Source of the DNA: Citricoccus sp. WCRC_4
Lineage (GTDB): Bacteria; Actinomycetota; Actinomycetes; Actinomycetales; Micrococcaceae
Direction: 5' to 3'
Assembly: GCA_026645375.1 (NCBI GenBank)
Contig: JAPFFX010000369.1
Span: 1 to 8,648, forward strand
DNA length: 8,648 nucleotides
In this document: positions 1 through 5,331 of the stretch, piece by piece
Position numbering within the stretch: position 1 is the first letter of the stretch
Layout: the number at the start of each line of letters is the position of its first letter
The notes under the pieces: model-generated
Database searches by the model: none
Told to the model about the DNA's origin: nothing
Seen by the model: the letters and a program-made list of their open reading frames with translations, nothing else
Translations under genes and position numbers: made by a program

Positions 1-495
1 GACTTCGTGTTCATGCTGGCCATCGCGTGGGAGCTGGGTCTCGACGTCCGCTGGCTGGGGAAGAAGAGCCTGTTCCACGGCTGGCGCGGCCCCTTGATGC
101 GTGCCGTCGGCGGAATCCCGGTGGACCGCTCCGATCCCAGCCGCGTCGTCGCCGAGGTGGTGGAACGCATCCACGCGGGTGAGGTGTTCTCCCTGGTGGT
201 CACCCCGGATGGGACGCGCGGGGCCCACACGCACTGGAAATCCGGCTTCTACCGGATCGCCCGGGAGACCGGGATGCCGGTGACCCTCGGCTTCGTCGAT
301 CGGGACACGATGGCCACGGGGCTCGGCCCCACGCTCGAACTGACCGGGGACGTCAGCCGTGACATGGACCGTATCCGGGCCTTCTACGCTGACAAGTCCG
401 GGGCTCGTCCCGAGCGGCGTGTCGAGCCACGACTGCGCGATGAGGTTGCGCCCGACGAGGCCGGCACCCGCACTCGGTGCCGCCGTCGGCCGTGA
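1..495 (+). CDS. Small PlsC-like acyltransferase (5'-truncated by window)
   Basis: The frame is open from base 1 and ends at TGA 493-495, giving 164 visible residues; the true start lies to the left. The fragment begins DFVFM, so its first Asp is probably the D of the H-x4-D catalytic motif (family form HTSNWD), with the His just outside the window. Next come GGIPVDR (residues 37-43), typical acyltransferase block II, and TPDGTRG (68-74), the equivalent of the PEGTR block that contacts the phosphate of the acceptor. The downstream part (SGFYRIARETGMPV, then a D-M-D-R-I-x-x-F-Y block) fits the short family of about 200 residues annotated as 1-acyl-glycerol-3-phosphate acyltransferase. The usual Glu of block III is Asp here. 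The role is inferred as membrane-associated acyl transfer to a lipid acceptor; whether the acceptor is lysophosphatidic acid cannot be told. The C-terminal end (about 143-164) is Arg/Pro-rich and probably disordered. The next gene starts 14 bp after the stop. Confidence 0.85.
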   Translation, partial: DFVFMLAIAWELGLDVRWLGKKSLFHGWRGPLMRAVGGIPVDRSDPSRVVAEVVERIHAGEVFSLVVTPDGTRGAHTHWKSGFYRIARETGMPVTLGFVDRDTMATGLGPTLELTGDVSRDMDRIRAFYADKSGARPERRVEPRLRDEVAPDEAGTRTRCRRRP

Positions 496-509
496 GGCAG
501 ACTGGTCGG

Positions 510-950
510 GTGGACGACCTTCAGGTGCCCCCGGGACCCGGCGCCCCGCACGGCATGACGGTGCCGCAGGAGGAACTGGTCGAGCAGTTCTCCCGGTCCT
601 CCGGCCCGGGCGGCCAGGGCGTCAACACCGCCGACTCGCGCGTGCAGCTCAGCCTTGACCTGGCCACGACCACCGCGCTGACCGACACCCAACGTGAACG
701 CGTCATCGACCGGCTCGCCGGGCGGCTCACCGGCACGGTGCTGACCATCACCGCCGCCGAGCACCGCTCCCAACGACGGAACCGGGCAGCGGCGCGCCAA
801 CGGCTCGCAGGTCTCCTGCGCGAGGCCGTCATCCCGCCGGTCCCCCGCCGGTCGACGAAGCCCACCCGTGGCTCACAGCGTCGTCGGCTCGACGCCAAGC
901 GCCAGCGTTCCGCGGTCAAACAGAATCGCCGGCGTCCGCATCCCGACTGA
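510..950 (+). CDS. arfB: ArfB/YaeJ-type peptidyl-tRNA hydrolase (ribosome rescue)
   Basis: This 146-residue protein carries the release-factor signature SSGPGGQGVN, with the catalytic GGQ at residues 34-36. It lacks the codon-recognition domains of RF1/RF2. A strongly basic C-terminal tail (about 110-146, ending QRSAVKQNRRRPHPD) follows the catalytic domain. That is the architecture of ArfB, which enters ribosomes stalled on truncated mRNA, places its tail in the empty mRNA channel and hydrolyses peptidyl-tRNA. Length matches the family (about 140 residues). I chose GTG 510 because it gives the expected N-terminus (VDDLQVPPGPGAP, then VPQEELVEQFSRSSGPGG). An in-frame GTG at 477 would add 11 unrelated residues and overlap the preceding gene. 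The Shine-Dalgarno is weak (GAGG at 494-497, about 12 nt away), so translation may depend on readthrough from the acyltransferase gene 14 bp upstream. The stop codon begins an 8-bp inverted repeat. Confidence 0.88.
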   Translation: MDDLQVPPGPGAPHGMTVPQEELVEQFSRSSGPGGQGVNTADSRVQLSLDLATTTALTDTQRERVIDRLAGRLTGTVLTITAAEHRSQRRNRAAARQRLAGLLREAVIPPVPRRSTKPTRGSQRRRLDAKRQRSAVKQNRRRPHPD

Positions 951-969
951 GGTCCGGGCAGGGACCTCA
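948..969 (+). terminator. Stop-codon-overlapping hairpin after arfB
   Basis: There is a perfect 8-bp inverted repeat: TGAGGTCC at 948-955, loop GGGCAG, and GGACCTCA at 962-969. The TGA of arfB is its first three bases. No T-run follows, so it is not a classical intrinsic terminator. GC-rich stems without U-tails are common at gene ends in actinobacteria, and a terminator or 3'-end-stabilising stem is the likely role. Confidence 0.45.
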
Positions 970-1017
970 ACGTCGCGGCGCCCTGCCTCCGTCGTTGCGG
1001 CACCAGTGCCCCGAAGC

Positions 1018-1046
1018 TTGCGACCCTCCCGGAGCAGTCCGAGAAT
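1018..1046 (+). promoter_or_regulatory. Candidate promoter for the cupin gene
   Basis: TTGCGA (1018-1023) and GAGAAT (1041-1046) each match 4 of 6 bases of the housekeeping -35 and -10 consensus, with an ideal 17-bp spacer. Transcription would begin near 1053, leaving about 36 nt of leader before the ATG at 1089 and including the ribosome binding site. The hairpin at 948-969 upstream supports an independent transcript. This is pattern-based only. Confidence 0.4.
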
Positions 1047-1076
1047 TGCCGTGGGTCCGCACGAACCCGTGAACCG

Positions 1077-1082
1077 AAGGAG
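1077..1082 (+). promoter_or_regulatory. Strong Shine-Dalgarno for cupin gene
   Basis: AAGGAG sits 6 nt before the ATG at 1089. It is the best ribosome binding site in the window and fixes the cupin start. Confidence 0.8.
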
Positions 1083-1088
1083 ATTCCG

Positions 1089-1451
1089 ATGTCGGACTAT
1101 GAGCTGAAGAGCGTCTCGGCTCCCGACGAGGTCAGGGAGTTCCCGCTGGGCAAGGGTGATGTCGTCACCCTCGGGGGTGGTCAGGTTGCCCTCATCACCC
1201 TGCAGCCCGGCTGGAAGTGGTCGGAGCACGTCAAGCCGGTGGCCGGCACCGATCTCTGCCAGGCGCCGCATTTCCAGTACATGATCTCGGGTCAGGTGCA
1301 CGTCCGGATGGCGGACGGCAGCGAGTTCGATGCCGTCGCCGGTGACGTGGTGGTCATCCACCCCGGGCACGACGCCTGGGTCGTGGGTGACGCGCCCGCG
1401 GTCACGATCGACTGGGGCGGCGCGCACGTGTGGGGCAAGCCGCAGGGCTGA
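1089..1451 (+). CDS. Single-domain cupin protein
   Basis: This 120-residue protein has an RmlC-like cupin sequence. After a short N-terminal strand region comes LQPGWKWSEHV (38-48), then HFQYMISGQVHVRM (61-74) as the first cupin block, and a second block around GDVVVIHPGHDAWVVGD (85-101). Candidate metal ligands are H47, H61, H91 and H94. The spacing departs from the textbook G(X)5HXH(X)3-4E(X)6G motif because an insertion of about 13 residues (KPVAGTDLCQAP) separates H47 from H61. The family is annotated only as cupin domain-containing; sensing, isomerase and dioxygenase roles are all known in the superfamily and none can be chosen here. There is no signal peptide, so it is probably cytosolic. 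It has its own candidate promoter and a strong Shine-Dalgarno. It converges with the ABC-F gene, with only 7 bp between the two stop codons. Confidence 0.85.
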   Translation: MSDYELKSVSAPDEVREFPLGKGDVVTLGGGQVALITLQPGWKWSEHVKPVAGTDLCQAPHFQYMISGQVHVRMADGSEFDAVAGDVVVIHPGHDAWVVGDAPAVTIDWGGAHVWGKPQG

Positions 1452-1468
1452 GACGACCTCAGCGCTGC
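1442..1468. terminator. Bidirectional stem containing both convergent stop codons
   Basis: GCTGAG (1447-1452), loop ACGAC, and CTCAGC (1458-1463) form a perfect 6-bp stem. It extends across one G-G mismatch by a further 4 bp (GCAG 1442-1445 with CTGC 1465-1468). The TGA of the cupin gene (1449-1451) lies in one arm and the TGA of the ABC-F gene (1459-1461, minus strand) in the other. Position and symmetry suggest a shared bidirectional terminator; no T-run is present on either side. Confidence 0.5.
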
Positions 1469-3120
1469 CGCTCGGTGACCTGGCCCGCCTCGACGTTCCA
1501 CCACCGGTCAGTGCGCACGGTGGCGAGCATCCTGCGGTCGTGCGTCACCAGCAGCAGCGCCCCGTCGTAGGACTCGAGGGCCTGTTCGAGCTGCTCGATG
1601 GCCTCTAGGTCCAGGTGGTTCGTGGGCTCGTCGAGGACCAGGAGATTGACCCCGCGCGCCTGCAGCAGGGCCAGCCCGGCACGCGTGCGCTCCCCGGGCG
1701 AGAGTTCGTCCACGGGGCGGTTCACGTGATCCGCCCGGAGCCCGAACTTAGCCAGCAGCGTGCGCACCTCGCCCGTCGCCAGCTCCGGGACCAGCGCCTC
1801 GAACGCCACGGCGAGCGGTCGGGTCCCCGCCAGGAGGGAGCGTGCCTGGTCGACCTCCCCGATCTGCACACTGGTCCCGAGGGTGGCGGTTCCCTCGTCC
1901 GGCCGTTGCCGGCCGAGCAGCCCGCGGAGCAACGTCGACTTGCCGGCCCCGTTCGGACCCGTGATGCCGATGCGCTCACCCGCGTTCACCTGGAGCGACA
2001 CCGGCCCGAGCGTGAACGGCCCGTGCCGGAACACCGCGGCGCTGAGCGTCGAGACCACCGAGCTCGATCGGGGTGCCTCGCCGATGGTGAACTCGAGCCG
2101 CCACTCCTTGCGCGGCTCCTCCACCTCCTCGAGCCGCGCGATCCGGCTCTCCATCTGCCGCACCTTCTGGGCCTGCTTCTCGCTGGACTCGGACGAGGCC
2201 TTGCGCCTGAGCTTGTCGCTGTCCGGCGCCTTGCGCATCGCATTGCGCACGCCCTGGCTGGACCACTCCCGCTGGGTCCGGGCCCGCGCGACGAGGTCGG
2301 CCTTCTGGTCGGCGAACTCCTCGTAGCGTTCCCGCAGCTGCCGGCGGATCGTGGCCCGTTCCTCCAGGTACGAGTCATAGCCCCCGCCGTACACGCGGTT
2401 CGAGCCCTGCGCGAGGTCGAGTTCCAGCACCCGTGTCACGCAGCGCGCGAGGAACTCCCGGTCGTGGCTGACCAGCACCACGCCGCCGCGCAGGCCGCGG
2501 ACGAAGGCCTCGAGCCGCTCGAGGCCGTCGAGGTCCAGGTCGTTGGTGGGTTCGTCCAGCAACACGATGTCGAAACGCGAGAGGAGCAGTGCCGCCAGTC
2601 CCACGCGGGCCGCCTGTCCTCCGGAGAGCGAGGTCATCAGCGCCTCCTCGACCGGGACACCGTCGAGGTCGAGTCCGAGCTCCACGAGCACGGCGGGAAG
2701 TCTCTCCTCGAGATCGGCGGCACCGCTGGCCAGCCAGCGCTCCAGCGCGGACGCGTAGGCGTCGTTCGCGGCCTCGGCGTCGGCCGGGTCGGCGAGCGCC
2801 TCGGCCGCCGCGTTCATCTCCCGGGTCGCCTCCGCGCAACCGGTCCGCCGGGCGATGTAGGCGGCCACGGTCTCACCGGCCATCCGTTCGTGCTCCTGCG
2901 GCAGCCAGCCGACGAACGCGTCAGCGGGAGACAGGGACACGGATCCTGCCTGCGGTTCGTGGACACCGGCGAGCAGCGTGAGCAGCGTCGACTTCCCGGC
3001 ACCGTTCGCCCCGACCACTCCGACGACGTCTCCGGGCGCCACCGTCAGGTCGAGCCCGTCGAAGAGCGTGCGGTGGCCGTACCCGCCCGCCAGGCCGGCG
3101 GCCACCAGTGTCGCGGTCAT
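1459..3120 (-). CDS. ABC-F family ATPase (ribosome-associated, no membrane domain)
   Basis: The 553-residue protein has two complete ABC ATPase domains and no membrane segments. Domain 1 has Walker A GANGAGKST (37-45), signature LSGGQ (165-169), Walker B with DE at 189-190 followed by PTNDLD, and H219. Domain 2 has Walker A GPNGAGKST (388-396), signature LSPGE (473-477), DE at 497-498 followed by PTNHLD, and H527. Both catalytic glutamates are intact. A charged helical linker (about 236-330) joins them, as in ABC-F proteins, where it reaches towards the ribosomal peptidyl-transferase centre. No EttA-type arm insertion is apparent in domain 1. The linker (GVRNAMRKAPDSDKLRRKAS, then SEKQAQKVRQ) recalls actinobacterial members often labelled macrolide ABC transporter ATP-binding, so ribosome protection is possible but unproven. 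The ATG at 3120 is supported by AGGAG at 3131-3127. It is the last gene of the ychF operon, 22 bp after the yjdM-like gene. Confidence 0.92.
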   Translation of the reverse strand: MTATLVAAGLAGGYGHRTLFDGLDLTVAPGDVVGVVGANGAGKSTLLTLLAGVHEPQAGSVSLSPADAFVGWLPQEHERMAGETVAAYIARRTGCAEATREMNAAAEALADPADAEAANDAYASALERWLASGAADLEERLPAVLVELGLDLDGVPVEEALMTSLSGGQAARVGLAALLLSRFDIVLLDEPTNDLDLDGLERLEAFVRGLRGGVVLVSHDREFLARCVTRVLELDLAQGSNRVYGGGYDSYLEERATIRRQLRERYEEFADQKADLVARARTQREWSSQGVRNAMRKAPDSDKLRRKASSESSEKQAQKVRQMESRIARLEEVEEPRKEWRLEFTIGEAPRSSSVVSTLSAAVFRHGPFTLGPVSLQVNAGERIGITGPNGAGKSTLLRGLLGRQRPDEGTATLGTSVQIGEVDQARSLLAGTRPLAVAFEALVPELATGEVRTLLAKFGLRADHVNRPVDELSPGERTRAGLALLQARGVNLLVLDEPTNHLDLEAIEQLEQALESYDGALLLVTHDRRMLATVRTDRWWNVEAGQVTERQR

Positions 3121-3142
3121 CGTTCACTCCTGTCCGGGCGGG

Positions 3143-3511
3143 TCAGAGGACCTTCTTGACGACGCTCGACTTCAGCTGGATCCGCCCGAAGCCGGGCACC
3201 GTGGCGTCGATATCATGGTCGCCCACGCCGTCGGTGATGAGGCGGATCCCGCGCACCTTCGTACCGACCTTCACGACTCCGCCGCCACCGCCCTTGACCT
3301 TGAGGTCCTTCGCGATGGTCACGGTGTCACCGTCGGCCAGGGTGTTCCCGACCGCATCCCTGATCTCAGCCGGCGTCCGGTCGGCTGCCTCACCGGCGGC
3401 CCCGTCGTCGGCCGTCCACTCGTGGCCACACATGGGGCACACCAGCAGCGGGTCCTGCTCGTAGGCATACGCCTCACCGCACTCGGGGCAGGGCGGGAGC
3501 GCGTCAGACAT
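3143..3511 (-). CDS. yjdM: YjdM/PhnA-like zinc-ribbon protein
   Basis: This 122-residue protein closely follows E. coli YjdM (formerly PhnA) in length and order. An N-terminal zinc ribbon has CPEC (C8, C11) and CPMC (C25, C28), then an acidic linker (about 33-50). The PhnA domain (about 51-122) includes GNTLADGDTVTIAKDLKVKG and ends LKSSVVKKVL. A glycine run (GGGGG) replaces the usual serine loop after KVKG. Despite the old name, this family is not the phosphonoacetate hydrolase, and its biochemical function is unknown. No phosphonate genes are nearby. Its start overlaps the end of ychF by 8 nt (ATGTCTGA holds its ATG and the ychF TGA), and no good Shine-Dalgarno precedes it, so translation is probably coupled to ychF. 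The ABC-F gene begins 22 bp downstream. Confidence 0.9.
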   Translation of the reverse strand: MSDALPPCPECGEAYAYEQDPLLVCPMCGHEWTADDGAAGEAADRTPAEIRDAVGNTLADGDTVTIAKDLKVKGGGGGVVKVGTKVRGIRLITDGVGDHDIDATVPGFGRIQLKSSVVKKVL

Positions 3512-4598
3512 TGAAGCGGAACTCGACCACGTCGCCGTCCTGCATGGTGTACTCCTTGCCCTCCATGCGGACCTTGCCGGCTGCCTTGGCCTCGGCCATG
3601 GAGCCGGCGGCGACGAGGTCCTCGAAGGACACGATCTCGGCCTTGATGAAACCGCGCTCGAAGTCGGTGTGGATGACGCCGGCGGCCTTGGGGGCGGTGT
3701 CGCCCTTCTTGATGGTCCAGGCGCGGGCCTCCTTGGGCCCGGCGGTCAGGTAGGTCTGCAGCCCCAGGGTGTGGAAGCCGGTGCGGGCCAGCTGGTCCAG
3801 CCCGGACTCGTCCTGGCCGTTGAGCTCGAGCATCTCCCGGGCCTCCTCCTCGGAGAGCTCCACGAGGTCGGCCTCGAGCTTGGCGTCCAGGAACACGGCG
3901 TCGGCCGGGGCCACGAGATCGCGCAGCTCCTGCTGCTTCGCGTCATCGCCGAGCACGCCCTCGTCGCAGTTGAACACGTAGATGAACGGCTTGGCCGTCA
4001 GCAGGCTGACCTCGCGCAGCCACTCCATCTCCGGCGCGTCCTTGTCCTTGCCCTGGACCGCGGCGAAGATGGTCTCCCCGCGCTCGAGCACGGCCAGGGC
4101 GGCCTGCAGGGCCTCGAGCTCGGCGGCGTCGCGCTTCTTGCCCTTGACTTCCTTCTCGACGCGCGGGATCGCCTTCTCCACGGTCTGCAGGTCGGCGAGG
4201 ATCAGCTCGGTGTTGATGGTCTCCATGTCCGAGGCCGGGTTGATCTTCCCGTCCACGTGCACCACGTCCGGGTCGTCGAAGGCGCGGACCACCTGGGCGA
4301 TCGCCTCGGCCTCGCGGATGTTGGCCAGGAACTGGTTGCCCAGTCCCTCCCCCTCGGAGGCACCCTTGACGATGCCGGCGATGTCCACGAAGGACACGGT
4401 GGCCGGCAGGATCTTCTGCGAGCCGAAGATCCCGGCCAGCGTCTCGAGCCGCTCGTCCGGGAGGTTCACCACCCCGACGTTCGGCTCGATCGTGGCGAAC
4501 GGGTAGTTCGCCGCGAGCACGGTCTGACGGGTCAGGGCATTGAAGAGGGTGGACTTGCCCACGTTGGGCAGGCCGACGATTCCGATAGTAAGAGCCAC
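3504..4598 (-). CDS. ychF: YchF/OLA1-family P-loop ATPase
   Basis: The protein has 364 residues, the standard family length. Visible blocks are the P-loop GLPNVGKST (9-17), NYPFATIEPNVG (31-42), G3 DIAG (72-75) followed by VKGASEGEGLGNQFL, and NCDE (210-213) in place of the GTPase NKxD, which explains ATP preference in this family. The C-terminal TGS domain (about 281-364) contains HTDFERGFIKAEIVSFEDL and ends VVEFRFNV. YchF/OLA1 proteins are cytosolic, bind ribosomes and act as negative regulators of stress responses in several bacteria. The residue equivalent to E. coli Cys35 is Ala35 here. The GTG at 4598 gives the usual N-terminus MALTIGIVGLPNVGKST. An ATG 10 bp upstream is out of frame. 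It is the first gene of the leftward operon and overlaps the yjdM-like start. Confidence 0.97.
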   Translation of the reverse strand: MALTIGIVGLPNVGKSTLFNALTRQTVLAANYPFATIEPNVGVVNLPDERLETLAGIFGSQKILPATVSFVDIAGIVKGASEGEGLGNQFLANIREAEAIAQVVRAFDDPDVVHVDGKINPASDMETINTELILADLQTVEKAIPRVEKEVKGKKRDAAELEALQAALAVLERGETIFAAVQGKDKDAPEMEWLREVSLLTAKPFIYVFNCDEGVLGDDAKQQELRDLVAPADAVFLDAKLEADLVELSEEEAREMLELNGQDESGLDQLARTGFHTLGLQTYLTAGPKEARAWTIKKGDTAPKAAGVIHTDFERGFIKAEIVSFEDLVAAGSMAEAKAAGKVRMEGKEYTMQDGDVVEFRFNV

Positions 4599-4606
4599 GG
4601 TGCTCC

Positions 4607-4612
4607 ATCCTA
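4607..4612 (-). promoter_or_regulatory. Candidate -10 element for ychF (possibly leaderless)
   Basis: On the minus strand TAGGAT (4612 to 4607) fits the actinobacterial TANNNT -10 pattern and lies 8 bp before the GTG start. Transcription would then begin about at the start codon, giving a leaderless mRNA. Alternatively GGAG at 4606-4603 is a Shine-Dalgarno, but with only 4 nt of spacing. No good -35 is visible. Confidence 0.35.
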
Positions 4613-4661
4613 CCGGCGCGCGGGGCGGCGCCAGGCAGGGGCATCCGGCGGGGGCATGGGG

Positions 4662-4679
4662 AACCGCCCAGGGGCGGTT
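4662..4679. promoter_or_regulatory. Perfect palindrome between ychF and the 190-residue gene
   Basis: AACCGCCC (4662-4669), AG, then GGGCGGTT (4672-4679) form a perfect 8-bp inverted repeat with a 2-bp centre. The short centre suits a dimeric DNA-binding protein better than an RNA hairpin. It lies in the 116-bp divergent region and its right arm runs into the candidate -35 of the rightward gene, a plausible operator position. The regulator is unknown. Confidence 0.4.
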
Positions 4680-4707
4680 GTCCTTCGCCTCCGGACACCG
4701 ATAGCGT
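4678..4707 (+). promoter_or_regulatory. Candidate promoter for the 190-residue gene (leaderless)
   Basis: TTGTCC (4678-4683) and TAGCGT (4702-4707) are separated by 18 bp. The TANNNT -10 is followed by the GTG start at 4715 only 7 bp later, so the transcript would begin at or next to the start codon. This agrees with the lack of a properly spaced Shine-Dalgarno (GAGG ends 2 nt before GTG). Confidence 0.38.
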
Positions 4708-4714
4708 CGAGGAC

Positions 4715-5287
4715 GTGACTCAGCAGCCAGACCAGACCCCGTCCCCGTCCACCGACCCCGCCGCCGTCCCCGGGGCCGCGGCCCCGCAGGACCAGCAGGA
4801 GGCTCCGGGCACGACGTCGAATCCCGGCCTGGTGCCCGCCGGCACCGCCCTGCCCGAGGGCCAGCCGCAGCCGCCGTCCGAGCGCATCTCGCCCCTGGTG
4901 TTCCTGGCGATCGAGCAGGCCCTGGAGTTCGCCTCCGAGGGCGCCGACGTGGCGCCGTTCCTGCTCGGTTACGTGGACGAGGAGCAGAAGGGCATGTGGA
5001 GGCTGCCAGGGGCGGACGAGGCGCAGATGCGCGAGCAGATCGCGCAACTGAGCCCGCGTCCCCACATGGCCGTGTCCGTGTTCGACGCCCGCCTCGAGGT
5101 CAACGGCGAACCGCACGACGCCTTCGTGCTGGAGGCCTTCGACGACGAGGAGGACCGCTCGGCCACCGTCATCCAGCTGTACTCCCCCGCGGCCGCTGCG
5201 GCCGCCGAGGGGACCGAGCCGGGCCAGGCCGAGCCGATCGGCGCCCCGCAGCTGTACGCCAACGGGGAGAACATCCTGCGCGCCTGA
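4715..5287 (+). CDS. Uncharacterised acidic protein with disordered N-terminus
   Basis: I do not recognise a characterised family for this 190-residue protein. Residues 1-57 are rich in Pro, Gln, Ala and Thr and look disordered. Residues 58-157 look globular: an alpha-helical start (ISPLVFLAIEQALEFASEG), a strand with PFLLGYVDEE, a helix at 101-112, then strands (MAVSVFDARLEV, HDAFVLEAF, ATVIQLYSP) suggesting an alpha/beta or beta-sandwich unit. Seven alanines (158-164) lead to a tail ending PIGAPQLYANGENILRA. It is clearly acidic, has no membrane segment, no signal peptide and no cysteine. The pattern recalls small actinobacterial hypothetical proteins with a similar core and a terminal PIG-x-P-x-L motif, an impression only. 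The GTG start is the only plausible one, because the next Met is residue 94. Coding bias (G/C third positions) and alanine/glutamate composition support a real gene. Its start is divergent from ychF and its end converges with the symporter gene. Confidence 0.78.
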   Translation: MTQQPDQTPSPSTDPAAVPGAAAPQDQQEAPGTTSNPGLVPAGTALPEGQPQPPSERISPLVFLAIEQALEFASEGADVAPFLLGYVDEEQKGMWRLPGADEAQMREQIAQLSPRPHMAVSVFDARLEVNGEPHDAFVLEAFDDEEDRSATVIQLYSPAAAAAAEGTEPGQAEPIGAPQLYANGENILRA

Positions 5288-5300
5288 GCCTGGGCTCGGG
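5283..5300. terminator. Stop-codon-overlapping stem after the 190-residue gene
   Basis: CCTGAGCC (5283-5290), TG, then GGCTCGGG (5293-5300) form an 8-bp stem with one T-G wobble; with a realistic loop the stem is about 7 bp. It includes the TGA at 5285-5287. A further GGGC-CGC-GCCC dyad (5299-5309) adjoins it. No T-run follows. It lies between two convergent genes 41 bp apart, where a terminator is expected. Confidence 0.35.
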
Positions 5301-5317
5301 GCCGCGCCCGGTGACCG

Positions 5318-5331
5318 TGACGGATGCGTCA
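5318..5331 (-). terminator. Small stem containing the symporter stop codon
   Basis: TGACG (5318-5322), GATG, then CGTCA (5327-5331) form a perfect 5-bp inverted repeat. The minus-strand TGA of the symporter gene (5331-5329) is in one arm. It is short and could be chance, but it repeats the arrangement at the other gene ends in this window. Confidence 0.25.

Noticed and set aside
477..509. Earlier in-frame GTG start for arfB
   Set aside because: It would add MPPSAVRQTGR, unlike the family N-terminus, and overlap the acyltransferase gene; GTG 510 gives the expected sequence.
1615..3159. Plus-strand open frame of 514 codons
   Set aside because: It is antisense to the clearly identified ABC-F gene; long antisense frames arise from G/C third-position bias, and the translation shows no domain.
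3143..3511. Phosphonoacetate hydrolase function suggested by the PhnA name
   Set aside because: The family name is historical; YjdM-type proteins are not the hydrolase, and no phosphonate genes are nearby.
3669..4718. Plus-strand open frame of 349 codons
   Set aside because: It is antisense to ychF, with a repetitive Leu/Gly/His-rich translation typical of a shadow frame.
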